The notes below the pieces were generated by a model. That model was not told the DNA's origin, made no database searches, and worked only from the letters and a program-made list of their open reading frames with translations. Source: Clostridiales bacterium (GTDB lineage: Bacteria; Bacillota; Clostridia; Christensenellales; CAG-138). Taken from it: a stretch of DNA of 57,017 nucleotides. Positions 8,318 through 18,700 of the stretch are shown here, piece by piece. Location of the stretch: assembly GCA_019416935.1 (NCBI GenBank), contig DXWI01000015.1, forward strand, positions 1 to 57,017. The letters are read 5' to 3'. The translations under genes were made by a program, and so were the position numbers. Each line of letters opens with the position of its first letter. Within the stretch, counting starts at the first letter, position 1.

Positions 8318-8665
8318 TTATGCGTTCCGGTCCCGGAGAAGCCCCGCCCTGCCGAGCGTTGTCTGCATGGCGGCGCGAATGTCCAGAAAGGCTGCATCCA
8401 CAATGGGGTCGCGCGCAATAAAAATGAGGTTGACATTGCTACGCAATTCCGGTATCAGCGGTGTGACCGCCTCCCGCATGCGCCGCTTGACGCGGTTGCG
8501 CACGACGCTGTTGCCGATCTTTTTGCTGACGGAGAACCCCACATGCGGTTCGTGCGCCCTGCTCCTGGCGTATACGAGCGCCAGCAGATGATGCCCGGTG
8601 GATTTGCCCACGCGATAGGTGTACCGGAACTCTTTCTTCTTTTTCAGGGAATCACTGCGTTTCAA
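8318..8665 (-). CDS. rnpA: Ribonuclease P protein component
   Basis: Binds the RNase P RNA and helps cut 5' leaders from pre-tRNAs. The 115-residue protein has the family pattern: KRSDSLKKKKEF at the N-terminus, RVGKSTGHHLLAL, and the RNR-like VSKKIGNSVVRNRVKRRMREA helix that contacts RNA. The TTG at 8663-8665 is chosen because GGGAG lies 7 bases upstream and the family begins MLKRS-; the frame stays open 20 codons further without similarity. It follows rpmH by about 106 bases. Confidence 0.92.
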   Translation of the reverse strand: MKRSDSLKKKKEFRYTYRVGKSTGHHLLALVYARSRAHEPHVGFSVSKKIGNSVVRNRVKRRMREAVTPLIPELRSNVNLIFIARDPIVDAAFLDIRAAMQTTLGRAGLLRDRNA

Positions 8666-8771
8666 GACCGTTCTCCCAGAGACTGGTTTAGAAAAAAACA
8701 TGCGGCAAGCACAAGCCTGCCGCAATCGCTTGTATCCTTACTCGAGCCGATTCCGAACACACAAATCCGTT

Positions 8772-8906
8772 TTACGCGCTCAGCTTTTTGCGGCCCTTAG
8801 CGCGTCTGCGCCGGAGCACATTGCGGCCGTCGGCGGTCTTCATGCGCTTACGGAAACCGTGCACCTTGCTGCGCTGTCTTTTTTTAGGCTGATAGGTCCG
8901 TACCAT
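8772..8906 (-). CDS. rpmH: Ribosomal protein L34
   Basis: A 44-residue, very basic protein with the invariant L34 sequence: MVRTYQPKKRQRSKVHGF at the start, RMKTADGRNVL in the middle and RRRRAKGRKKLSA at the end. A GAGGTG/AAGGG ribosome site precedes the ATG. First gene of the rpmH-rnpA-yidD-yidC-jag-mnmE operon. Confidence 0.97.
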   Translation of the reverse strand: MVRTYQPKKRQRSKVHGFRKRMKTADGRNVLRRRRAKGRKKLSA

Positions 8907-8998
8907 CCCTTACACCTCTCTCTTCATAGAATCTGTATGGGCGAAACCCCGCCCCTATGGAACGCGCGGACACAGCCGACACGATCATAACCTTGTTT

Positions 8999-9027
8999 AT
9001 TATAGTAGAACGCCCGGTTGCTGTCAA
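8999..9027 (-). promoter_or_regulatory. Consensus sigma-A promoter of rpmH operon
   Basis: On the minus strand TTGACA (9022-9027), 17-base spacer, TATAAT (8999-9004): a perfect consensus. The leader to rpmH is about 85 bases. Confidence 0.9.
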
Positions 9028-9112
9028 GCGATTTTCATACAAAAACGCGGAAACCGCTCGGTTTGTCCGATGGCGCACGTTTGCGTGCTTGCCGCAGCGG
9101 CGCTTCCTTCCT

Positions 9113-10189
9113 TCATTCGGCGGCTGGGACGCGAATGCGTGCAAAGATCATTCTGCCGGCGGCCGTTTGCAGCGAGCTGGTGACCTGCAGGTCGACCGCC
9201 TGGCCGATAAACCGTCTGCCGCCATCGACAATGACCATGGTGCCGTCCTCCAGAAAGCCGACGCCCTGCCCCTGCTCCTTGCCCTCGCGCAAAATGGTGA
9301 GTTGGAGTTCCTCTCCAGGCAGCAGCACAGGCTTTACGGCATTGGCAAGCGCATTGATGTTCAAAACAGGCGTGTTTTGCACCACGGCCACCTTGTTGAG
9401 ATTGTAATCGTTCGTGACCAGTACGCCGCCAAGCTGCTCAGCAAGGCGCAGCAGCTTCAAATCCACCTCGTCAACCTCGGAAAAATCCGTGCTGTCGATG
9501 CAGACCCGCGCGCCGAATTCCTTTTGCAGCAGTTTCAAGATGTCGAGTCCGCGCCGGCCGCGGTTGCGCTTGGTGGCGTCCGAACTGTCCGCAATGTGCC
9601 GCAGCTCGCGCAGCACAAACTCCGGCACGACAATCCTGCCCTCAATGAATCCGGTCATGGCGATGTCCAGCACACGTCCGTCGATGATGACGCTTGTATC
9701 CAGCACCTTCGGCGGCGCGCCGGCATCGTTTGCGGCAGCGCCGGACATGATCTCACTTCTGCGCGTAATGCCGAACTTGCAGCCAAAGCACCCGCACACC
9801 ACATACAAAACCACGGAGAGCACCGTGGAGAGCACCGGCACGCGCAGGCTTGTCAGCAGCAGGCTGACCAGATAGGCAGCGAGCAGGCCCACAATCAGGC
9901 CGGCAACGCCGAACAGAATGTCCAGCGCCGGCATGCTGCGCACACGGTTGTCCAGCTTGCGGAACCAGACCTGTACGCCATCGATGATCTTTGGCGAGAG
10001 CATATAGCCGAACAGGCCGAACAGAAAGCCCACCACCACATAGATACCGATCAACACCGCCGTGTTGGTCGTATACCGCATCACATAGATATAACCGGGG
10101 AAACGAAAATTGTATAATATCAGTGCAACAATGCCGCAGCCGATCCCCAGCCCCACCAGTGCAATTGCAATGCGGAGCAGCTTTTTCAT
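9113..10189 (-). CDS. PIN-TRAM domain membrane protein (YacL-like)
   Basis: A 358-residue protein with four N-terminal membrane segments (to about residue 125), a PIN nuclease-fold domain (LDTSVIIDGRVLDI, EFVLRELRHIADS, RGRRGLDIL, VTNDYNLNKVA with conserved acidic residues) and a C-terminal TRAM domain (LREGKEQGQGVGFLEDGTM). Family members are probable membrane-anchored ribonucleases of unknown target. It follows carD, as in many Firmicutes where ispD and ispF come next; those are absent here. The ATG at 10189 is chosen from hydrophobicity. The nearest AAGGAGG (10217-10223) is 27 bases upstream, but a hairpin between them (10201-10217) would shorten the distance to about 11. A GTG at 10237 is the alternative. 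Confidence 0.88.
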   Translation of the reverse strand: MKKLLRIAIALVGLGIGCGIVALILYNFRFPGYIYVMRYTTNTAVLIGIYVVVGFLFGLFGYMLSPKIIDGVQVWFRKLDNRVRSMPALDILFGVAGLIVGLLAAYLVSLLLTSLRVPVLSTVLSVVLYVVCGCFGCKFGITRRSEIMSGAAANDAGAPPKVLDTSVIIDGRVLDIAMTGFIEGRIVVPEFVLRELRHIADSSDATKRNRGRRGLDILKLLQKEFGARVCIDSTDFSEVDEVDLKLLRLAEQLGGVLVTNDYNLNKVAVVQNTPVLNINALANAVKPVLLPGEELQLTILREGKEQGQGVGFLEDGTMVIVDGGRRFIGQAVDLQVTSSLQTAAGRMIFARIRVPAAE

Positions 10190-10200
10190 ATTGTTACCGA

Positions 10201-10223
10201 GCTTCGCCGTACGAAGCCTCCTT
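10201..10223 (-). promoter_or_regulatory. Ribosome site plus hairpin ahead of the PIN-TRAM gene
   Basis: AAGGAGG at 10217-10223 abuts a 6-bp hairpin, GCTTCG/CGAAGC with a 5-base loop (10201-10217). Folding brings the Shine-Dalgarno sequence to a normal distance from the ATG at 10189. Confidence 0.45.
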
Positions 10224-10323
10224 TCTTCCAAACTCACCGTCCGTCCCGATCAAGAGCCGCCAAGACGCCTGTCGGCGAAAGCGGACACGCCGCTTGCTTG
10301 CACACACCGCCGGCAGCTCTCCA

Positions 10324-10794
10324 TCAGCCGCCGACCAAAGGCAGCAGCTCGCTCTCCTGTTTTCCGCTTGCTGCGATCAACTCCGCCAACAGAACCTGCC
10401 GTGCGGTCGAAAGCATCTTGCGTTCTCCTGCAGAAAGTCCCTTTTCCTTTTCCCTTCGCATCAGACACTTCACCACGTCGGCCACCGAAAAGATATCGCC
10501 GCCGCGCAGCTTGTCCAGATTATCCCTGTACCGCTGGTTCCAGTTGTCGCTTTCCGATTTGCAGTCCTCGCAGTTCAAGTAGTCGATCACGCGCTCGCAT
10601 CTCGCTGCATCGGACAGCTCACGCAGGCCAACCGCTTCCGCATTTTTCACCGGCACCATGGCAGTCATTTTCCCCGTCATGAAACGCAGCACATAGTAAT
10701 GCGCCGTTTCTCCAAGAACCTGCTGCTCCTGGATCGCCTCGATCACGCCGACCCCGTGCATCGGATAGCACACCAGATCGCCCACGCAAAACAT
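10324..10794 (-). CDS. CarD/CdnL-family transcription factor
   Basis: A 156-residue regulator that binds the RNA polymerase beta subunit and stabilises open complexes. The N-terminal Tudor-like RNAP-interaction domain is visible as VGDLVCYPMHGVGVIEAI...YYVLRF (residues 4-45), and the helical DNA-binding C-terminal half contains WNQRYRDNLDKLRGGDIFSVADVVKCL, the family signature, followed by LSAGERKMLSTARQVLLAEL. AAAGGAG precedes the ATG. It has a perfect consensus promoter and leads into the PIN-TRAM gene. Confidence 0.92.
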   Translation of the reverse strand: MFCVGDLVCYPMHGVGVIEAIQEQQVLGETAHYYVLRFMTGKMTAMVPVKNAEAVGLRELSDAARCERVIDYLNCEDCKSESDNWNQRYRDNLDKLRGGDIFSVADVVKCLMRREKEKGLSAGERKMLSTARQVLLAELIAASGKQESELLPLVGG

Positions 10795-10882
10795 GTCGGC
10801 AACTCCTTTCCTATGAAACTCTTTTCTGATAGACCGGACTGTCTATAAAACCAAGATGGATTGTAAACAACATCACAAGTAT

Positions 10883-10911
10883 ATTATAGAAGAAATGCGG
10901 GCGGGTGTCAA
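10883..10911 (-). promoter_or_regulatory. Consensus sigma-A promoter of carD
   Basis: Minus strand TTGACA (10906-10911), 17-base spacer, TATAAT (10883-10888). The leader to carD is about 85 bases. The remaining gap to 11071 holds nothing else I recognise. Confidence 0.88.
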
Positions 10912-11071
10912 CAAAGGCGGTGCGCACGGCGGTTTTCCGCTGATTTTCGTGTTCTGGCCCGGCGTGCAGTGCGGCCACCGCTCCGGCACGTTGCCGCCAT
11001 TCTTGCGACAGGCGCAATATCCGGCGATGAACTGCGGGCTCTGACGCAGGCGTGCGGCGTTCTTTACATGT

Positions 11072-11641
11072 TCATGATATCAGCAATATGATGTGTGTAA
11101 CCAGCATCATCGGCACGCCAATGGAAAAATAGTCCTTTCTTGTCTTATGCCGAAAGACGGCCATTGCCAGCAGTGCGCCGACCGATCCGCCAAGAAAGGC
11201 CATCAAAAGCAGCGTGACGATCCTGATCCGGGAATGGCGCCGCACCGCCCGATATTTATCGACCGCAAACGCAATGCATGCGGCAGCATTCATCGCCAGC
11301 AGATAAAGGGCCAGCCAGCGGTTCTCTGCAAAAAAGCCGCCAAAGTCAAAGGTGATCTGCTGCTGATGCACCCCGCCGCAAAACAGCAGCGCCACGATTT
11401 GTACGACGAGCGCACAAACGGCAAACACAAGCGTCATCATGTTCCGCTTTTCCGCTTTTCCATCAAAAACCAAAATGGAAAGCAAAACGCCCAGCGAACC
11501 GCCAGCCAGCACGACGGCCGTAAGAACGGCGTTGCCCCACCCAGCTTTCATACCGGGGTACAGGCGGGCATGAATCCCATACAGTACAAAGCCCAGCGCA
11601 TTGACGCCGATCAGACAGTATTCCAAAATGCTCAGCTCCAT
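11072..11641 (-). CDS. DUF1294 membrane protein with tandem duplicated domain
   Basis: A 189-residue integral membrane protein of unknown function. The C-terminal half matches DUF1294: MNAAACIAFAVDKYRA, then LGGSVGALLAMAVFRHKTRKDYF. The N-terminal half repeats the plan (GVNALGFVLYGIHARL, then AGGSLGVLLSILVFDGK) but has lost the FRHKTRK motif. The ATG at 11641 lies just after the prs terminator (11651-11692); it has no clear ribosome site, so the exact start is uncertain. Open codons further upstream would run through that terminator. Confidence 0.7.
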   Translation of the reverse strand: MELSILEYCLIGVNALGFVLYGIHARLYPGMKAGWGNAVLTAVVLAGGSLGVLLSILVFDGKAEKRNMMTLVFAVCALVVQIVALLFCGGVHQQQITFDFGGFFAENRWLALYLLAMNAAACIAFAVDKYRAVRRHSRIRIVTLLLMAFLGGSVGALLAMAVFRHKTRKDYFSIGVPMMLVTHIILLIS

Positions 11642-11650
11642 TGCAGTCGC

Positions 11651-11692
11651 TAAAAAAGGAGAAAAGCAGCGCGGCTCCATGTCGCACTGCTT
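11651..11692 (-). terminator. Intrinsic terminator after the PRPP synthetase gene
   Basis: Minus strand AAGCAG...CTGCTT stem, extended by GCG/CGC after one mismatch, followed by TTTTCTCCTTTTTT. It lies 51 bases past the prs stop. Confidence 0.75.
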
Positions 11693-11742
11693 CATAACCA
11701 AAATGGCACCTATCTATGCCGCGGACTCCGCCGCTTTTCCCG

Positions 11743-12756
11743 TTACAGCAGGCTCTGCTGCTCCATAAAGCTCATGTCCAGCAGGCGCTTGCTGACGCGC
11801 TGCTCAAACATGTTGCTGATGGGCGCGCGGTCGTGGATGATCTTCACCGCCTGCGCGAACATCGGCGCAGCGGAGATCGTGCGAAGCTTTGTGGAAACCG
11901 CCGCATCGTGGCATTCGAGCGTGTCGGTCGAAACCAAAAACTCGATGGGACTCTTCTCGATCTTTTCGAGACCCTTGGCGCTGAGCACATTGTGGGACAG
12001 CGCGGCGAACACGCTGTTGGCGCCCTTGTCCTTGAGGCCGTAGGCAATATCGACGAGCGTGCCGCCGGAGATGGAGAAATCGTCCACCACGAGGCAGTTC
12101 TTGTCCTTGACGTCACCGATGATCTCCAGAATTTTCGCGTTTTCATCGTGGCCAAAGCGGGTTTTATCGCCGATTGCCACCGGGCAGCCGAGCTCCGTTG
12201 CAAACTCTCTGGCGCGCTTGGCCGAGCCCGCGTCCGGCGAAACCACGACGAGGTTTTCATCCACTATGCCCTGACGGCGAATATACTCGCAGAGCAGCGG
12301 CATCGCATAGAGGTGATCCACCGGCTTTTTGAAAAAGCCCTGAATCTGCGGCGCATGGAGGTCCATGGTCACGACCCGGTCGACGCCGACGGCCTCGATG
12401 CAGTCTGCGCAGACGCGCGCGCGGATGGATACGCGGGGTTCATCCTTCTTGTCGCCCTTCGCATAGGAAAAATACGGGATAATGGCGGTAACGGAGTTTG
12501 CGCTGGCACGCTTAAACGCGTCGATCCAAAACAGCAGCTCCATGAATTCATCATTGGGTTCGTGGCCGATGGGCTGGACAATATAGACGTCCTTATCACG
12601 GATGGACTCGTTGATGCGGACAAAAATATTGCCCTCCGAAAACTTGATGGTGGTTGCATCGCCCAGTTGAGTACCAAGGTATGCACACATCTTTTTCGCG
12701 AAGGGTTGTCCCGTTCTGCCCGCAAAGATCTTGATGATACCTGCGCCTGTATACAT
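11743..12756 (-). CDS. prs: Ribose-phosphate pyrophosphokinase, divergent
   Basis: Makes PRPP from ribose-5-phosphate and ATP for purine, pyrimidine, NAD and histidine synthesis. The 337 residues include FSEGNIFVRINESIRDKDVYIVQP, the catalytic flexible-loop region PYFSYAKGDKKDEPR, the metal-binding DLHAPQIQGFF, and the PRPP loop as VVDDFSISGGTL, where classical enzymes have DDIIDTGGT. It is about 20 residues longer than typical Prs and clearly diverged, so a second paralogue may exist elsewhere. AGAGGAAA precedes the ATG. A TTGCCC-17-TATAAT promoter lies upstream and a terminator downstream: single-gene unit. Confidence 0.88.
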   Translation of the reverse strand: MYTGAGIIKIFAGRTGQPFAKKMCAYLGTQLGDATTIKFSEGNIFVRINESIRDKDVYIVQPIGHEPNDEFMELLFWIDAFKRASANSVTAIIPYFSYAKGDKKDEPRVSIRARVCADCIEAVGVDRVVTMDLHAPQIQGFFKKPVDHLYAMPLLCEYIRRQGIVDENLVVVSPDAGSAKRAREFATELGCPVAIGDKTRFGHDENAKILEIIGDVKDKNCLVVDDFSISGGTLVDIAYGLKDKGANSVFAALSHNVLSAKGLEKIEKSPIEFLVSTDTLECHDAAVSTKLRTISAAPMFAQAVKIIHDRAPISNMFEQRVSKRLLDMSFMEQQSLL

Positions 12757-12791
12757 TTGATTTCCTCTCTTCAGCGTAGTGAGATATTGAT

Positions 12792-12820
12792 ATTATAGCA
12801 GACGCGAGGGGGCAGGGCAA
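12792..12820 (-). promoter_or_regulatory. Promoter of prs
   Basis: Minus strand TTGCCC (12815-12820), 17-base spacer, TATAAT (12792-12797), about 35 bases before the ATG. Confidence 0.75.
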
Positions 12821-12859
12821 CCAAACCACGACTTTTTTCGAAACTTTTTGTACTTTCGG

Positions 12860-13510
12860 TCAATCGCCGGGCACGAGGTTCAGAAGATCCTCCTCGTTGG
12901 CGACATTCGTATAGGCGTTCGGCACATCCCCCACGATAATGTTTTCCGCAATCGGCGCCTCCGCCTCCACGGTCAGCGTGTGCGACTCGCCGGGCAGAAT
13001 GACGCGAACGGTTGCGGTCAGCCGCAGGTTGACGCGGTGCAGCGTCTGGTTGATGCCGGCCGAACGAAATTCGCTCTCAAACGAGGAGCGCACGGCTCCC
13101 GCCGGCGTGAACTGCAGCTGGATGCGCGGCCCGGTGCCGGTGAGCAGCGGAATGCCGGACAGCGTACCAAGGGGTATGGAGATGCCCTGCTCGCCCAGCG
13201 CTGCGATGCGTTCCTGCGCAGAATTGGCACAGTCGGCGGCAAGCGTGTTCAGCCGGCTGCTGTTTGCTTGCAGCAGATAGACCTTTCCCCCCGTTTCGTA
13301 GACGTTGACCAGAGATTGGTACAGATCGCCGTTCTCGGAAAGGATGTCCAAAATGGCGTCGTTCATCGCCTTTGCCGCGATGGATTGCACGCGCGCGGAG
13401 GACAGACCGAACAGAACCGGACGCAGATTGATGTTGATGTAGATGAACATGGCCGCGAGCAGCGCGACCGCCAGCAGCAGGATCGTCAGGAACCGTGCCT
13501 TCCGCTTCAT
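12860..13510 (-). CDS. yunB: Sporulation protein YunB
   Basis: A 216-residue membrane-anchored protein needed for normal sporulation in Bacillus, expressed in the mother cell there. One N-terminal membrane segment (residues 7-25, LTILLLAVALLAAMFIYI), then INLRPVLFGLSSARVQSIAAKAMNDAI, and the C-terminal half with VPLGTLSGIPLL-like ISIPLGTLSGIPLLTGTGP and the conserved INQTLHRVNLRLTATVRVILPG. Its presence indicates a spore-former. It follows the PHP gene by 58 bases on the same strand. Confidence 0.9.
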   Translation of the reverse strand: MKRKARFLTILLLAVALLAAMFIYININLRPVLFGLSSARVQSIAAKAMNDAILDILSENGDLYQSLVNVYETGGKVYLLQANSSRLNTLAADCANSAQERIAALGEQGISIPLGTLSGIPLLTGTGPRIQLQFTPAGAVRSSFESEFRSAGINQTLHRVNLRLTATVRVILPGESHTLTVEAEAPIAENIIVGDVPNAYTNVANEEDLLNLVPGD

Positions 13511-13568
13511 CGTATCACCTCTCGGTTTACTATATGCGGATGCGGCGCGGTTCGTGTCGAAGAAACGG

Positions 13569-14405
13569 CTACAGGCGCTGCATAAGCGTCCGCCGCGTTT
13601 GATCGAGCGCCGGCGCCGGCGTCCATGCGCAGCCGAGCTGTGCGGCCGGCCGGTTCGCGCCGTGGAAATCGCTGCCGCAGGTCACGAGCAAACCGTGCTG
13701 TGCGGCCAAGCTGGAAAACAGCGCCGTCTGACCGGGTGAAGAGGTCGTATAGTACGCCTCAATGCCGCCGATGCCCAGATCGACCAATTCCTGCACGATG
13801 GCATGGACATTGCCCCGCAAATGGCACGGATGCGCGAGAACCGGAATACCGCCCGCCTCGCGCAACAGTGTGATCACATGCGCCGGGCCGGGGCGTTTCA
13901 AGGCCGCAAACCCGGGCGTGCCGCGCCGGAGGAAGCGTTGAAACGCATCCGCCGTATCGTTTGCAAATCCCGCCCGGATGAGCGCGAGCGCAATGTGCAG
14001 CCGCGTCGTCACGCCCTGCGCGGCCGGCAAATAGTGGGCTACGTCATAGCCAGCCGCCGAAAGCTGACGGAGGATCCGCTCGTTGCGCTCCATGCGCTGC
14101 TCTCTGGCGCGTGCGAGCTCCGTGCGAAGCGGCGCGTGATCGGGATCTACGCAGAGGCCCAGAATATGCAGTTCCTGATCGTACCGGTTGTCCATCTCTA
14201 CGCCGGGCGCCACCGTCAGGCCCTCCCGCCTTCCGGCCTCGAGCGCCTCCGCTATGCCGTCCATGCTGTCGTGATCGGTTACGGCCAGCAGCGTAACGCC
14301 CGCTTCCTGCGCACAGCGCACGATGTCTGCCGGCGCCAGATCGCCGTCGGAATAATGGCTGTGTGTATGCAGGTCCATTCTGCCCTGCCGGATCTCCTGT
14401 TCCAT
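13569..14405 (-). CDS. PHP-domain phosphoesterase (YciV/RNase AM-like)
   Basis: A 278-residue metal-dependent phosphoesterase. PHP motifs occur in order: MDLHTHSHYSDG (metal His residues), AVTDHDS, APGVEMD (Glu), PVLAHPCHLRG and CGSDFHG (Asp-Phe-His). The length and motif order match the family that removes 3' phosphates from nucleoside 3',5'-bisphosphates or trims RNA 5' ends; the substrate is inferred. It begins 67 bases after ftsH on the same strand. Confidence 0.85.
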   Translation of the reverse strand: MEQEIRQGRMDLHTHSHYSDGDLAPADIVRCAQEAGVTLLAVTDHDSMDGIAEALEAGRREGLTVAPGVEMDNRYDQELHILGLCVDPDHAPLRTELARAREQRMERNERILRQLSAAGYDVAHYLPAAQGVTTRLHIALALIRAGFANDTADAFQRFLRRGTPGFAALKRPGPAHVITLLREAGGIPVLAHPCHLRGNVHAIVQELVDLGIGGIEAYYTTSSPGQTALFSSLAAQHGLLVTCGSDFHGANRPAAQLGCAWTPAPALDQTRRTLMQRL

Positions 14406-14472
14406 GGTTTCCCCCTAAATTCATGCGGGACGGATTGCTCCGCCCCGCCGCATATCGTTTGTTGAATTGCCG

Positions 14473-16530
<2,058 letters not shown>

Positions 16531-16609
16531 ATGTGTTTCCTCCTGTAACGGCGAGCCCCGCCCGCCGTTCCTTTCCATACAATTCGCTCAGCCGGGTTCT
16601 CTCTCCCCG

Positions 16610-17167
16610 TTATTCGCCGTACACCTCCGGCTTGAGTACGCCGACATACGGCAGGTTGCGGTACTGGCCCTGATAATCGAGGCCGTATCCGACAACAAAC
16701 TTGTTGGGGATTGTGAAGCCGCAATAATCCGGCGTCAGGTTGCACTCCCGACGGGAGGGCTTGTCGAGCAGACAGCACACACGGATGGACTTCGGCTTGC
16801 GCTCATGCAGCAGCCGGATCAGGTGCGAAAGGGTCAGGCCGCTGTCCATGATATCCTCCGCGATGATGACATGCTTGCCCGTAATGCTCGAATCAATATC
16901 CTTGGTAATGCGGACGATGCCGGAGGTCTTCTGTGCATCGCCATAGCTGGAAATGCCCATGAAATCCATCTTCATATAGATGTCCATCGCGCGCGCCAAA
17001 TCCGCATAGAACACGATCGCACCCTTGAGGATGCCGATCATCACGACCTCTTTGCCCGCATAGTCCTGTGTCAGCTGCGCGCCCAGTTCCTGCACGCGCA
17101 TGTCAATCGTCTCCTTATCCAGAAGGATTTCCTCGATATCCTGTTCCATGCGCCTGACCTCGCTCAT
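16610..17167 (-). CDS. hpt: Hypoxanthine phosphoribosyltransferase
   Basis: Salvages hypoxanthine and guanine to IMP and GMP with PRPP. The 185-residue protein has the PRPP-binding motif VIIAEDIMDSGLTL (family EDIIDTG/DSG), the ILKGAIVFYADLAR segment and the C-terminal FVVGYGLDYQGQYRNLPYVGVL signature. Its ATG overlaps the tilS stop by 4 bases (ATGA), so expression is translationally coupled. Confidence 0.95.
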   Translation of the reverse strand: MSEVRRMEQDIEEILLDKETIDMRVQELGAQLTQDYAGKEVVMIGILKGAIVFYADLARAMDIYMKMDFMGISSYGDAQKTSGIVRITKDIDSSITGKHVIIAEDIMDSGLTLSHLIRLLHERKPKSIRVCCLLDKPSRRECNLTPDYCGFTIPNKFVVGYGLDYQGQYRNLPYVGVLKPEVYGE

Positions 17168-18504
17168 TGCCGTTTTTCCTCCTCAAAAATAATATGCAGC
17201 ACCCGCTTTGTTTGCGGCGTAACCTTCAATCGTTCCGCGATCGTATAGCCCGGCATCCAGAGCACCTCGGCGCCGCCGCACAGCAGCGGCAGATCCCGTT
17301 GTGTTCCCGGCAGCTTTCGATCCGTCATCACATCGGACAGCTTGCGCGTGCCCGGCGCCCCCAGCGGGCGGAAGCGATCCCCAGCTCTTCGCGTGCGCAC
17401 CACCGTGCCCGGCGGCAGCGCATCAAAATCCACATACGCCTCGCATGCGTGCGCAGCCCGGCGAAAGTCGGCCCATTCGGAACGGATGACGCCGGCGGGC
17501 GTATGCACCGTTCCCGGCGCGGCAAACGTGATCGAAAACGTCCGGATCTTTGGTGGCGTTCCCACATGCAGCAGCCGGCTGTCCACCCATGCGGCCTTTC
17601 CGCCCCGCAGCTCGATCTGCGTTCCGGCCTGTTGAAACAGCAGCGCATCCACGCGGTCGATATCCCGCCGCTCCACATCGCCCTGTTGGGCAAGGAGCAG
17701 CTGCTTTCGCAGCACGCGCGCGCGCACGCTCGGTTCGAGCGATCGCAACGCCGCCCTGTCCATTCCGTCCTCTCCCTCGCGCATGACCGCCTTTGCCGCC
17801 GCGCTTGCCAGCGCTTGCAGGCAGTCCTCATCCGCAGCCAGCAGATCCGCCGTTGACGAGAGCCGCTCCACTACGCGGGGATTGAGCGTTTTCAATGCCG
17901 GCAGCAGCGTGTGCCGCACGCGGTTTCGGAGCATCTCGTCCGACGCATTGGTTTCGTCCGTGCAATAGGCCAGCTTGTTTTCGGCGGCATACGCCTCGAT
18001 CTCGCGGCGCTGCGTCTTGAGCAACGGCCGAACGATGTCGCCGTTCCGCGGCCGCATGCCCGCAAGGCCCGCCAAGCCGCTGCCGCGGATCAGATGCAGC
18101 AGCACCGTCTCCGCCTGATCGTCCATATGGTGTGCAACGGCAATACAGTCCGCACCAAACCGGCGCGCGGCGCGGCGCAAAAAATCGTATCGGAGTTCCC
18201 GTGCAGCCGCCTCCATCGACAGTCGGCGCGAATCTGCTTCTGCCCGCACATCCGCCCTTTCCGAACAAAACGGGATCTCCCACTCGCCGCAGAGCCTTCT
18301 GCAAAAATCCTCGTCCGCATCCGCAGCCGCGCCGCGCAGTCCATGATGAAGGTGTGCGGCTGTCAGCGCGCCGATGCGCCCTTGCCGCGCGGCGGCCCGG
18401 AGCGCGTGCAGCAGTACAACGGAATCGATCCCGCCGGACAAGCCAACGAGCACCGCATGCTGCGGCAGCATTTCACATTCCGTCAACAACAACCGCATGC
18501 ACAT
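17164..18504 (-). CDS. tilS: tRNA(Ile)-lysidine synthase
   Basis: Attaches lysine to C34 of the AUA-reading tRNA-Ile. The 446-residue protein has the PP-loop VGLSGGIDSVVLLHAL near residue 20, HLHHGLRG, VAHHMDDQAETVLLHLIRGSGL and GDIVRPLL, followed by the TilS substrate-binding and C-terminal domains (FRPLGAPGTRKLSDVMTDRKLP). GGAG ends four bases before the ATG at 18504; a second ATG two codons later is also possible. First gene of tilS-hpt-ftsH. Confidence 0.94.
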   Translation of the reverse strand: MCMRLLLTECEMLPQHAVLVGLSGGIDSVVLLHALRAAARQGRIGALTAAHLHHGLRGAAADADEDFCRRLCGEWEIPFCSERADVRAEADSRRLSMEAAARELRYDFLRRAARRFGADCIAVAHHMDDQAETVLLHLIRGSGLAGLAGMRPRNGDIVRPLLKTQRREIEAYAAENKLAYCTDETNASDEMLRNRVRHTLLPALKTLNPRVVERLSSTADLLAADEDCLQALASAAAKAVMREGEDGMDRAALRSLEPSVRARVLRKQLLLAQQGDVERRDIDRVDALLFQQAGTQIELRGGKAAWVDSRLLHVGTPPKIRTFSITFAAPGTVHTPAGVIRSEWADFRRAAHACEAYVDFDALPPGTVVRTRRAGDRFRPLGAPGTRKLSDVMTDRKLPGTQRDLPLLCGGAEVLWMPGYTIAERLKVTPQTKRVLHIIFEEEKRQ

Positions 18505-18530
18505 AAATCTCCATAATGATAGATATTCCT

Positions 18531-18559
18531 ATATTACCCACATCCGCAGATTTTGACAA
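18531..18559 (-). promoter_or_regulatory. Promoter of tilS-hpt-ftsH
   Basis: Minus strand TTGTCA (18554-18559), 17-base spacer, TAATAT (18531-18536), about 30 bases before the tilS ATG. Confidence 0.6.
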
Positions 18560-18630
18560 GAGCTTGTGCAAAAAAACCATTTTTCCTTTTCATTTCTTTG
18601 GTATTTTGACAGGATTGTCCGCTGAGGGGC

Positions 18631-18660
18631 TTTACTTGTTCCGCGCCCGCAACCTATAAT
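18631..18660 (+). promoter_or_regulatory. Candidate promoter of radC
   Basis: TTTACT (18631-18636), 18-base spacer, perfect TATAAT (18655-18660), 40 bases before the radC ATG. Confidence 0.5.
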
Positions 18661-18700
18661 AAACGGGAGAAACAATGGGTTCTGCTGTGGAGGATGGATC

